Part shown: positions 35,562 to 44,112 of the stretch, piece by piece
Layout: the number at the start of each line of letters is the position of its first letter
Position numbering within the stretch: the first letter of the stretch is position 1
Origin: Rhodothermales bacterium
Lineage (GTDB): Bacteria > Bacteroidota > Rhodothermia > Rhodothermales > VXPQ01
Direction of reading: 5' to 3'
DNA: 64,000 nt
NCBI GenBank assembly: GCA_951812345.1
Contig: OX638295.1
Span: 1,498,759-1,562,758 of the forward strand
Position numbers and translations under genes: made by a program
Notes under the pieces: model-generated
Database searches by the model: none
Told to the model about the DNA's origin: nothing
Seen by the model: only the letters and a program-made list of their open reading frames with translations

Positions 35562-37520
35562 TTATGCGTTCGATTCGGGATCGGGAGAGGCTGTCTCGTT
35601 TTCTGTCACAGCAGATATTCCCTGATCGAGTATACGACCTGCGATCGCTATAAAATCTTTCTCTGTGATGATACCGATCAGATGCCCGTCACGAATCACC
35701 GGCAGCGATCCTATTTTCAGGTCCCGCATCTTGTGAATGGCTTCTATCGCGAGCGTATCCGGAGAGACCGTAACCAGATCCCGGATCATCACATCCTTCA
35801 CCGGTAGATTTTGCCCGCCCCCTCGCTTTTCCGCCATCAGGCGAAGCAAATTCCGGTGGCTCACAAGTCCCACCAGACGGTGCTCGTTATCTTCGACCAG
35901 CACATGCCGAATGTGCTTCCAGTCCATCAGGCATGCCACCAGCTCGACCAGTTCCTCTTCATTGACCGTCACGAGGTCGGTGCTCATGTATTCCTCCACG
36001 CGCGCTCTGTCGAAACGGCGTTCCGGAATAGCTTCCTGCGGCTCGGCTTCCGGCCACGTATGCACGGGGGCGCCCTCTTTCTGGCGATTTACGGTGGCTG
36101 CCACCACAGCGCTCAGCCGCTCTGCTCGCGTGGCATTCGGCCGCATCGTAAGCAAAGAATGGAGTTGCCAGTGGGCGCCGGTCCGGCGGGACGTTACGCG
36201 TTCCTGAATAATATCCAGGTAACGAGTAATGTCTTCGGGGACAATACCTGCTTCGCGTAAGCCCTCTCGGGCGAGCGGAAGGAGTTCGTCACAAATCAAT
36301 TCACATGCGGAAACGCGCCGTCCGTCGAGCCACACGAACTGCGCTGCCAGTCCGAGGCGGGCCGCCGCCACGAAATTTCCCATAGCGTCGTCAAAATCCA
36401 TGACGCGCCGGATATCCGGACATGCATTGGACAGCCCCATGGTCAACCCGAACCAGAATGCGGCGTTCGCCATCTCATCGATCACGGTCGGGCCGGAAGG
36501 CAGGATGCGGTTTTCAATTCGCAGCGTCGGGTTACCGTCCGTTACGCCATAGCAGGCCCGGTTCCACCGGTATACGGTACCATTGTACAGTTGAAGAGCC
36601 TGGAGCTTCGGAGCGCGGCCTCCCTCCAGCGCTTCCATAGGATCTTCTATCTCGGATTTCGAGAGCAGAATCCGGAACCGCGAAATGTCTTCCTGGAAAA
36701 TTTCAAGGACCGACCGGTCTAACCATTTCGTTCCGAAATGCACGCGTGGGCTCATCTCCCGGATGTACAGATTGGAACTGCGCGTATCTACGGCCTGCTG
36801 GAACAAGGCGATGCGCGTTTCCTGCCAGAGACGCTTTCCGAACAAGGTGGGCGAATTGACAGCAGCGGCGAGCACCGGGCCGGCCACGGCTTGCGCAATA
36901 TTGTACATCCCGGCGAATTCATCGGGATGTACCTGCAAATGCGTCTGAAAACTTGTGTTGCACCCCTCCAGCGTGATGCTATCGTGCTTGACGTAGAGTT
37001 CGTCCGTACCCCGTATCTGCAGTTCCGCAGGACCGCCGCGCAACCGGGCGATCGCCTCGTTCAGCGCATGATAACGCGGGGCCGGCATCATATGCGCAAG
37101 GTCCAAATCGGACAATGTGATCGTGGGAAGGATGCCTGCCAGGACAACATGCGCCCCGGTTTCCTCGACTACCTTACGTACACTTTCCACCGCTTCTTCG
37201 ACAGAACGCTCCATACGTCGCAGGCAATCGCCCCGGAACACGACCGGATCCAGATTCAGTTCGAGATTGAACTTCATCAACTCCGAGACTACCCGGTCGT
37301 CATCGACCGCCCGTTCCAGTATCTGTTCGGCGACCGGAGCCGGACGCCAACGATCATCCACCAGAAACATCTCCTGCTCCACCCCGATTCGGCGCACGCC
37401 CGACTCGAACTTGTTCTCTTCCAGTAAATACTCCAGTGCGCGAACATCCTCAATGAGCCGATACGTAAACCGGCGTAAAGAGGCCTCGTCCATCTCGGGC
37501 GTCAGATTCAGTTCTCCCAT
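35562..37520 (-). CDS. Glutamate-cysteine-ligase-like protein fused to two CBS domains
   Basis: This 652-residue protein begins with a GCS2-type domain (about residues 40-480), with RRIGVEQEMFLVDD, ELNLDPVVFRG, TSFQTHLQVHPDEF and GTKWLDRSVLEIF visible. The last 130 residues form a CBS pair: VEEYMSTDLVTVNEEELVEL with HVLVEDNEHRLVGLVSHRNL, then VKDVMIRDLVTVSPDT with SLPVIRDGHLIGIITEKDF. GCS2 proteins join glutamate or another carboxylate to an amine; CBS pairs usually bind adenine nucleotides. An ATP/ADP-sensing ligase is therefore plausible, but the substrate is unknown. Confidence 0.87.
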   Translation of the reverse strand: MGELNLTPEMDEASLRRFTYRLIEDVRALEYLLEENKFESGVRRIGVEQEMFLVDDRWRPAPVAEQILERAVDDDRVVSELMKFNLELNLDPVVFRGDCLRRMERSVEEAVESVRKVVEETGAHVVLAGILPTITLSDLDLAHMMPAPRYHALNEAIARLRGGPAELQIRGTDELYVKHDSITLEGCNTSFQTHLQVHPDEFAGMYNIAQAVAGPVLAAAVNSPTLFGKRLWQETRIALFQQAVDTRSSNLYIREMSPRVHFGTKWLDRSVLEIFQEDISRFRILLSKSEIEDPMEALEGGRAPKLQALQLYNGTVYRWNRACYGVTDGNPTLRIENRILPSGPTVIDEMANAAFWFGLTMGLSNACPDIRRVMDFDDAMGNFVAAARLGLAAQFVWLDGRRVSACELICDELLPLAREGLREAGIVPEDITRYLDIIQERVTSRRTGAHWQLHSLLTMRPNATRAERLSAVVAATVNRQKEGAPVHTWPEAEPQEAIPERRFDRARVEEYMSTDLVTVNEEELVELVACLMDWKHIRHVLVEDNEHRLVGLVSHRNLLRLMAEKRGGGQNLPVKDVMIRDLVTVSPDTLAIEAIHKMRDLKIGSLPVIRDGHLIGIITEKDFIAIAGRILDQGISAVTENETASPDPESNA

Positions 37521-37835
37521 TGGAACACTGAGATTGGCTTCGAATCATGTCTGAGGTGGCGCCTTGCGGCGGCGCGGCTTAGCTCCCGGCTCACTTCGCA
37601 ACATAACCCCCTCAAAATATAGCATACGGTGAAATCCATTCGGGCGCATATGGTTTCTTTGCGCTGTTTGCCGAGGACGGAAGCGGATATACCCGGAACG
37701 CGGTGAATACCAGCCCATCTCCCACCGCATAAACCCTTCACTCATAGAAACATGCGACCGGCATTCCCGTTTTTTCACAGGTTTATCTAACATCCGCCGG
37801 CTGCTCAGATGCGCTGCGCCCCGGATACCATTACA
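37521..37835. other. Divergent spacer without a recognised gene
   Basis: This stretch separates the leftward ligase-like gene from the repeat and lipoprotein gene on the right. Short open frames on the minus strand (to 37793) have an arginine-rich composition with no family features, so I do not call them. Promoter regions for both directions must lie here, but I cannot fix them. Confidence 0.5.
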
Positions 37836-37970
37836 CCCCTCTCAGCCTCCCGAAGGGCGCTTCACGCACGGAACGTGAAGCGCTGATCGAAGTGAACTTG
37901 ATCAGAGTATTCATATCCTTTATGCGCGAAAGTAAAGTGCTGAACGAAGTGGTTTTGATCAGAGTATCCA
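37836..37970 (-). repeat. Dispersed repeat, partial copy D with tandemly duplicated end
   Basis: The copy starts inside the core block (CTCAGCCTCCCGAAGGGCGC) and then holds the right-end block twice in a row. The first version (about 37868-37912) is GAACGTGAAGCGCTGATCGAAG to GATCAGAGTATTC. The second (about 37920-37969) is ATGCGCGAAAGTAAAGTGC to GATCAGAGTATCC. The second block overlaps the N-terminal codons of the TPR lipoprotein gene. Confidence 0.85.
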
Positions 37971-39214
37971 TACCTGTTATTTTCCCGGCTATCCTGATGG
38001 GCATGGCCGCAAGCGGATGCGCCCCGGTGGCAACAACCGCTGGGAATCAGGAAATCGTTTCGGATAACCTGTCCCCCTCCCCTGACCCTGCGGAGGAGGA
38101 AATGCGATCTGTCCGGGCCCAACAACTTTTTGTACGCGGCATGACTCGGGCGCAGACTGGTGACCAGGGCGCTGCACTCGATCTGTATGCCCAAGCGCTC
38201 CGTATGGCGCCGGAATCCCCCGCCATTCTTGCTGCATCGGCTGAGTTGTACGAGGCCGTTGGTGACTACGTTACGGCGCACTATCACCTGAACAAGGCGT
38301 ATACACTGGCCCCGGGAAACATACATTACGCCTTGCAACTGGCCAGTCTCTATACAGAAATGGGTGAGCGGGGTAAAGCTGCTCTTTTATACACCGACGT
38401 ACTGGAAAAGGCCCCGCACCATCTCGATGCGCGCTACGATCTGGCCCGTATCTATATGATAGAAGGCAAGATGGCGAAAGCGGTGGCGGCGTACGAACGC
38501 ATCCTCGAGGAAAACGGCGGGGATCGTGCCGTTCGACGACAGCTCCTGCATCTCTACAACCGGCTGGACGACATACCAAATGCGGAGCGCATACTGGCCG
38601 ATATGCTGGAAGACGAACCGCATAATGCCGACTTACGCCGCATCATGGCCGAAATACGCCTGAGGCAGGGGCGGCATGAAGAGGCCGCTGAAAATTTCCT
38701 GCATATCCTGGAGAAGAATCCGCACGATGTGCAATTGTGGGTATACGCTGCAAATGCACTCCGTGAGGCCGGAAGCTTCGTGTGGGCTGGGAATATGGCG
38801 GGCAAGGGGCTCGCGATTTTCCCGAACGCGCTTGATCTCCACAAGATCGCCGGGCATGCAGCAATGGATGCTTCCCGTAATGCCGAAGCGGTTCATCATT
38901 TTGAACAGGCGTTGCAGATCGCAACAGAGAAAGGTTACGGAAATGAAGCAGAAATCGGCAACCTCCGTTCAATGCTCGGTTCGCTGTACGCACGCATGGG
39001 TGATACCCAACGGGCCCGACACTCATACGAAGAGGCGCTCCGATACATTGGGGAGGCAGCAAAGCGTCCGGACGCCTCCGCAAAGGTGCTTGAAAACCTT
39101 GGGGATGTGTATGAAGCGTTGGGGCACAAACAATCTGCAACAGATGCGTGGCGACGGGCGCTGGAGATAGATCCGAACCGCCTGGAGCTACAAAAAAAAC
39201 TCGACCGAAAATAA
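37922..39214 (+). CDS. TPR-repeat lipoprotein
   Basis: The product of about 430 residues has a lipoprotein-type signal (FPAILMGMAASGC, lipid-attachment Cys near residue 33) and then about ten tetratricopeptide repeats, for example LFVRGMTRAQTGDQGAALDL and VYEALGHKQSATDAWRRALE. It probably acts as a scaffold at the outer membrane. The start is uncertain. Both candidates, ATG 37922 and TTG 37955, lie within the right-end block of repeat copy D, so the repeat has been incorporated into the gene start. The EnvC-like gene follows after 13 bases. Confidence 0.87.
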   Translation: MRESKVLNEVVLIRVSIPVIFPAILMGMAASGCAPVATTAGNQEIVSDNLSPSPDPAEEEMRSVRAQQLFVRGMTRAQTGDQGAALDLYAQALRMAPESPAILAASAELYEAVGDYVTAHYHLNKAYTLAPGNIHYALQLASLYTEMGERGKAALLYTDVLEKAPHHLDARYDLARIYMIEGKMAKAVAAYERILEENGGDRAVRRQLLHLYNRLDDIPNAERILADMLEDEPHNADLRRIMAEIRLRQGRHEEAAENFLHILEKNPHDVQLWVYAANALREAGSFVWAGNMAGKGLAIFPNALDLHKIAGHAAMDASRNAEAVHHFEQALQIATEKGYGNEAEIGNLRSMLGSLYARMGDTQRARHSYEEALRYIGEAAKRPDASAKVLENLGDVYEALGHKQSATDAWRRALEIDPNRLELQKKLDRK

Positions 39215-39227
39215 TTTCTCGCTTGCT

Positions 39228-40475
39228 ATGTACCGTATCATCTCTATACTCCTCTTAATGGTTGCCCTGTACATCGTCCTGCCCGCCGAGGCCCGGCAGG
39301 CGGTGTCCCGGGAAGTATTGGTTGCAACCGGACAGGAAAATGATGCAGCGGATCGCGAGCGGCAAGCCACCCGGCAGCGCCTCGCCGACCTAAAGGCCCA
39401 GATCGCCGAAGACAAGCAACATCTTTCCGAAACCACCCAGGCAGAACAGGCAAGCCTCAAAACGCTCGAGCAACTTGACCGGCAAATCGCATTGCGTAAG
39501 GAACTCATACGCAACTACGGACGGCGTATGAACCAGATTTCCAGTGAGATGGGCACCTTGCGAACCACACTTTCCTCCCTGGAAAACGAACTTGAAATAC
39601 TAAGAAACCAGTACCGAAGTCGAGCAGCGCATGCCTACAAGCACGGTCGCATGCATGATCTGGCACTCATTGCATCCTCGAAATCCATCAACCAGATGTT
39701 GGTTCGGGTGCGTTATCTGCATCGTTTTGCCCAACAGCGGCGTGACCGGCTTGCAGAAATTCAAACCACGCAAGAAGAAACGGAAGAACGCAACGAGCAA
39801 CTGAAGAATATTCTGGACGACAACGAGAGGCTGCTGGACGAAGAGCGCAGCGAACAGCAGAACCTCGAGCGCCTGCACCAAAGCCGGACGCGCGTGATTA
39901 CCGACCTGCGGGCTAAGCGCTCGACCATCGAACAATCTCTTGAGACGAAGCGTGCTGCCGCCAGGGATCTCGAGAATCGCATCCGGGAACTCATAGCAGC
40001 CACCGACCGCAATCGGCTGCGTGCGCGGGAAGATTTCGCCACGGCTGAAGAATACGCTGCCCTGTCCGGTTCCTTTCTCGAAAACCGGGGACAACTTCCC
40101 TGGCCCGTGAAAGGTGTCCTGCGCGAACCTTTCGGCGATACCGTAAACCCTGTCTACGGAACGAGAACGCGCAATCCCGGCATTATTATCGAAACACCGT
40201 CCTCCGCAGAAGTACGGGCCATATTCGACGGCCGCATTATCGATATTTCGGTGCTCCCGGAATACGGACGGTACGTCGTAATCGAGCACGGCGTATACAA
40301 AAGCGTCTATTCCAATTTTTCGGACACGTTCATTGCAGAGGGCGATCTCGTGCAAACCGGGCAGCCCATAGGCCAGGCTGGCACACCGAACGAGCCCAAG
40401 GGCACGGCGCTCTTTTTCGCGCTCTTCAAGGAAGGTTCTCCCATCGATCCTTCTCCCTGGCTGGTGGCTCGCTGA
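39228..40475 (+). CDS. EnvC-like murein hydrolase activator (degenerate M23/LytM)
   Basis: This 415-residue protein has a signal peptide (IISILLLMVALYIVLPAEA), a long coiled coil (about residues 40-270, rich in Gln, Arg, Glu and Leu) and a C-terminal LytM domain. In that domain the zinc ligands are lost: NPGIIIETP replaces the H-x3-D region, SVYSNFSD replaces the HxH motif, and FFALFKEG replaces HFE. This pattern matches EnvC-type proteins, which activate cell-wall amidases during division rather than cut the wall. It is downstream of the TPR lipoprotein. Confidence 0.9.
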   Translation: MYRIISILLLMVALYIVLPAEARQAVSREVLVATGQENDAADRERQATRQRLADLKAQIAEDKQHLSETTQAEQASLKTLEQLDRQIALRKELIRNYGRRMNQISSEMGTLRTTLSSLENELEILRNQYRSRAAHAYKHGRMHDLALIASSKSINQMLVRVRYLHRFAQQRRDRLAEIQTTQEETEERNEQLKNILDDNERLLDEERSEQQNLERLHQSRTRVITDLRAKRSTIEQSLETKRAAARDLENRIRELIAATDRNRLRAREDFATAEEYAALSGSFLENRGQLPWPVKGVLREPFGDTVNPVYGTRTRNPGIIIETPSSAEVRAIFDGRIIDISVLPEYGRYVVIEHGVYKSVYSNFSDTFIAEGDLVQTGQPIGQAGTPNEPKGTALFFALFKEGSPIDPSPWLVAR

Positions 40476-40494
40476 TGCGTGAACTTCGTTGGTG

Positions 40495-40508
40495 TGCATG
40501 TTCATGCA
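40495..40508. promoter_or_regulatory. Perfect inverted repeat upstream of lpdA
   Basis: TGCATG-TT-CATGCA is a six-base perfect inverted repeat with a 2-base spacer, 107 bases upstream of lpdA and just after the EnvC-like gene. It has the size of a dimeric regulator site, but the factor is unknown and chance occurrence cannot be excluded. Confidence 0.25.
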
Positions 40509-40615
40509 TACTTGGCGAGTTAATGCCCTGAATAGCCTGTGTCAAGCGAACTTTTTGCCCTGCATATTCATTTACTTTCACGTTTTCTGTTTCAACCGAA
40601 TAACCTGTATCTGCC

Positions 40616-42028
40616 GTGAAATACGATGTCGTCGTTATCGGGTCGGGGCCAGGCGGCTATGAGACCGCCATCCGCGGATCCCAGCTCGGACTCAAGGTCG
40701 CTATTGTTGAAAAGGACAAGTTGGGCGGCGTGTGCCTGAACATCGGCTGCATACCGACCAAGGCACTGCTCAAGAGTGCGGAAGTCATGGAAGAAACGCG
40801 CCATTTGTCCGATTACGGCCTGCGACTGGACGGCAGTATTGCGCCGGATTTTGCCAAAATCGTCGAGCGAAGCCGCGGTGTGGCCGGCAAGATGAACAAG
40901 GGCGTCGGTTTCCTGATGAAAAAGAACAAGATTGACGTGCTCTACGGCAGAGCGCGCCTTGCAGGAAGCGGTAAGCTGTCCATTGAGCCGTCTGTCAACA
41001 TGGACGGGGATCGTATCGGCAAGGCAGGAACCGTCGAGGCCGACCATATCATTATCGCCACGGGGGCGCGGGCACGAGAAATCCCTCCCCTTCCCGTAGA
41101 TGGTGAAAAAATCATCACGTATCGGGAGGCCATGCTTCAAAAGAAGCCACCAAAGCGGCTGGTTGTTTGTGGTGCTGGTGCGATCGGTGTGGAATTTGCC
41201 TATTTCTACAATCAGATGGGCACCGAGGTTACCATCGTCGAACTACTTGATCGCCTTGTACCGGTGGAAGACATCGAAATTTCCAAGGCGCTCCAGCGAG
41301 CGTTCGGCAAACAGGGTATCCGGTGCCTGGTGTCCGCGGAGGTGCAATCTGTCGACACGAGTGGAAAATCCCTCACCGTGCACATCAAAACCGGTAAGGG
41401 AGCAGAGACGATTGCATGTGATCAGGTACTTTCCGCAGTAGGCGTACGCGGCAATATCGAAGACCTTGGATTGGAAAAAGCAGGTGTCAAAACCGAGCCC
41501 GGGCGTATCGTTGTGGACGAGTACTATCGTACGAACGTCCCCGGTGTGTATGCTATCGGCGATGTCGCGGGCGGTCCCTGGCTGGCTCACAAGGCCAGTC
41601 ACGAAGGGGTCCTCTGTGTAGAACGGATCGCAGGGGAATCTGTCCATCCGATGAATTATGACAATATCCCGGGCTGCACGTACTGTCAGCCGCAAATTGC
41701 ATCGGTAGGCTACACCGAGGAAAAAGCCATAGAAGCGGGTTTCGATGTCCAGGTTGGCAAGTTTCCATTTTCAGCATCAGGCAAAGCCGCCGCACTCGGT
41801 GATACGGAAGGGTTCGTTAAAGTCGTCTATGATGCGAAGTATGGAGAATGGCTTGGATGCCACATCATAGGACGCGACGCTACCGAACTGATAGCGGAGG
41901 CCGTTACGGCCCGCGCCCTGGAAACGACGGCTCATGAGATCGCCGAAGCCATGCATCCGCATCCCACGCTCTCCGAATCTCTCATGGAAGCTACCCGTGC
42001 CGCATTGGGCAAGGCAATTAATATTTGA
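40616..42028 (+). CDS. lpdA: Dihydrolipoyl dehydrogenase
   Basis: Lpd is the E3 component that reoxidises dihydrolipoamide in 2-oxoacid dehydrogenases and the glycine cleavage system. The 470-residue product starts at GTG. It has FAD-binding VVIGSGPGGYETAI, the redox disulfide GGVCLNIGCIPTKALLKS, NAD-binding VCGAGAIGVEFAYF, and the C-terminal catalytic His/Glu in AMHPHPTLSESLMEA. The E1/E2 partners are not in the window. Confidence 0.96.
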   Translation: MKYDVVVIGSGPGGYETAIRGSQLGLKVAIVEKDKLGGVCLNIGCIPTKALLKSAEVMEETRHLSDYGLRLDGSIAPDFAKIVERSRGVAGKMNKGVGFLMKKNKIDVLYGRARLAGSGKLSIEPSVNMDGDRIGKAGTVEADHIIIATGARAREIPPLPVDGEKIITYREAMLQKKPPKRLVVCGAGAIGVEFAYFYNQMGTEVTIVELLDRLVPVEDIEISKALQRAFGKQGIRCLVSAEVQSVDTSGKSLTVHIKTGKGAETIACDQVLSAVGVRGNIEDLGLEKAGVKTEPGRIVVDEYYRTNVPGVYAIGDVAGGPWLAHKASHEGVLCVERIAGESVHPMNYDNIPGCTYCQPQIASVGYTEEKAIEAGFDVQVGKFPFSASGKAAALGDTEGFVKVVYDAKYGEWLGCHIIGRDATELIAEAVTARALETTAHEIAEAMHPHPTLSESLMEATRAALGKAINI

Positions 42029-42130
42029 AGGATACTCCTTCCAACGCCTTCCACCCGACCACTCGAGAGGAATGGCACGCCTGGCTTCCCGAAGACCTTG
42101 CCATTTACAAAAAATACCTACCGAATACCC

Positions 42131-43435
42131 ATGCGCTGCTTCCATATGCTCGCTGCCTGGTGCATTGCCCTGCTGCTTCCTGTGGCCGCCCAATCTCAGT
42201 TCGATGAGACGGAAACCGCCTTGATGCGTCACATTGATGCGCATCAGGCAGAGGCGATCAGCCTGCTTGAAAGAACGGTCAACGTCAACAGCGGTTCGTC
42301 GAATGTCGAAGGCGTACGCCAGGTGGGTGAAATGTTCAAGACGGAATTCGACGCACTCGGTTTCGAAACGAAATGGGGCGTCGGTGGGGGAGCACACTGC
42401 GCCGGGCACCTGATTGCAAGGAACGCAGGAAATGCCGGGACGCACCTGCTGCTTATAGGGCACCTCGACACGGTGTTCGAGCCGGACAGTCCTTTTCAGA
42501 AGTACGAAAAAATAGACGATGTAACGGTCCGCGGCCCAGGCGTCACGGATATGAAGGGCGGCAATGTTATCATTGTGCTGGCCATGAAAGCATTCGAGGC
42601 CGCAGGTGTGCTGGACGACCTGAACGTCACAGTCATCCTGATCGGGGACGAGGAAAAAACCTGCCGTCCGATCGAGAAAGCCCGCGCCGAACTCGTGGCT
42701 GCCGGCAAAGAAGCTGACGTGGCGCTTGGCTTCGAAAATGGAGACGACGATCCAGGCACAGCAGTCGTCTCGCGGCGGGGATGGATCCAATGGACAATTC
42801 GCGCGAAGGGAACCCCGGCGCATTCGTCCCTGATCTTCCGGGAGGATATAGGCGCCGGCGCCGCATATGAAGTGGCGCGTATTCTTTCAGCCTTCTACGA
42901 GGAGTTGCAACACGAGGAATATCTTACGTTCAACCCTGGAATCGTTTTGGCCGGAACCGAGGCGGATTACGCATGGGATCTGGATGCCGGGACCGCGTCG
43001 GGCAAGCTGAACATTGTGGCCGGGAATGCCGTGGCGGTCGGGGATCTGCGTGTGCTTTCCCCCGAACAGGGAATACGGGTACAGGCTGCCATGCAACGTA
43101 TTGTAGGGTCCTCGTTGCCCCGCACATCGGCCGAGATAACATTCGAGGAATCCTACCCCCCGATGGCCCCAACCGAAGGAAACAAGCGGTTACTGGGCTT
43201 ATACGATCAGGTCAGTCGCGATCTCGACCTGGGTCCGGTGGAGGCCGTGAATCCGCGGAATGCCGGCGCGGCTGACATATCGTTCGTTGCCGGGCATGTG
43301 GATATGGCGCTCGACGGATTGGGCTTATTGGGAGGGGGCCGGCATACGACCAAAGAGGTGGCCGATTTACGTTCGCTTCCGACGCAAACGAAGCGTGCAG
43401 CGTTGCTGATGTATCGCCTGATGCAAGGGGAATAG
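42131..43435 (+). CDS. Secreted M20 zinc peptidase (glutamate carboxypeptidase-like)
   Basis: This 434-residue protein has a signal peptide (MRCFHMLAAWCIALLLPVAA). The M20 catalytic part shows LIGHLDTVFE with the first zinc His and catalytic Asp, GPGVTDMKGGNVIIVLAM with the bridging Asp, and LIGDEEKTC with the general-base Glu region. The dimerisation domain contains VSRRGWIQWTIRAKGTPAHS. It resembles periplasmic glutamate carboxypeptidases (CPG2 type). The ATG at 42131 was chosen for the signal peptide. It follows lpdA. Confidence 0.92.
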   Translation: MRCFHMLAAWCIALLLPVAAQSQFDETETALMRHIDAHQAEAISLLERTVNVNSGSSNVEGVRQVGEMFKTEFDALGFETKWGVGGGAHCAGHLIARNAGNAGTHLLLIGHLDTVFEPDSPFQKYEKIDDVTVRGPGVTDMKGGNVIIVLAMKAFEAAGVLDDLNVTVILIGDEEKTCRPIEKARAELVAAGKEADVALGFENGDDDPGTAVVSRRGWIQWTIRAKGTPAHSSLIFREDIGAGAAYEVARILSAFYEELQHEEYLTFNPGIVLAGTEADYAWDLDAGTASGKLNIVAGNAVAVGDLRVLSPEQGIRVQAAMQRIVGSSLPRTSAEITFEESYPPMAPTEGNKRLLGLYDQVSRDLDLGPVEAVNPRNAGAADISFVAGHVDMALDGLGLLGGGRHTTKEVADLRSLPTQTKRAALLMYRLMQGE

Positions 43436-43588
43436 GATGCACTAACCCTCTTGTTGTCTTATCTGTGCCCGGTTCCCCCTTCAGATCCTGTATCCCGGGC
43501 GATCCGGTGGACGGTCTGTACTGAACTGGCGCATGGCATGGTGGTGTTGAAATAATTGTGGTGAAAAAGAAAGGCCTCTTTAACAAAC

Positions 43589-43616
43589 CCTCTTTGTGCA
43601 GGGACAGAGGTTTTTT
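43589..43616 (+). terminator. Possible intrinsic terminator after the M20 peptidase
   Basis: CCTCT (43589-43593) pairs with AGAGG (43606-43610) around a 12-nt loop and is followed by six T residues (43611-43616). The stem is short, so this is a weak call. The site lies between convergent genes. Confidence 0.4.
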
Positions 43617-43631
43617 GGGCTATTCTCTACC

Positions 43632-44084
43632 TCAAGCCAAATACGCCACAGGGTCCGTTTGCCTGTTTTCCCAGTCCCGAAAGGCCATCAGATCGCTGTG
43701 GAGAGATTGAATCACCGTATGGATAACGGCTGCATCGTCCACGAAGCCGATGCCTATGAGCATGTCCGGAACAAGGTCTATCGGGTTAATGAAGTACAGA
43801 ATGGCTGCCACTACATAGGTTACCGTGCGCCAGGGTACGCGCCGGTATTCTCTGAAAGCCCATGCCCTTGCAAGGCGCACCAGCGTACGCAGATCCTGCG
43901 CGGCGCGCGCCGGCATCCCTCTACTGCGTTCGAGTTTTGCGTACGCATGCTTCGATAGGCGTATCACGCGGGTTTTCCGCCGCACGATCCGGCGGGCCGC
44001 AAGGCGAGCCAGTTCCAGAGCACGTTGCGGCATGGAATACGAAGCAATTTCTCGAGAGATGCCTGAAGTGGTGGGCGGGGGCAT
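43632..44084 (-). CDS. DUF1232 (YkvA-family) membrane protein
   Basis: The product of up to 150 residues carries the DUF1232 signature: VPWRTVTYVVAAILYFINPID followed by LVPDMLIGIGFVDDAAV (one membrane hairpin with the conserved P-x-D-L-x-P-D). The N-terminal half is strongly basic. A second start at 44033 (MPQRALELAR) would give 133 residues and is equally possible. The function of this widespread family is unknown. Confidence 0.85.
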   Translation of the reverse strand: MPPPTTSGISREIASYSMPQRALELARLAARRIVRRKTRVIRLSKHAYAKLERSRGMPARAAQDLRTLVRLARAWAFREYRRVPWRTVTYVVAAILYFINPIDLVPDMLIGIGFVDDAAVIHTVIQSLHSDLMAFRDWENRQTDPVAYLA

Positions 44085-44112
44085 GGGGGAATGGTTTCAA
44101 CAGCGCGCCGTG

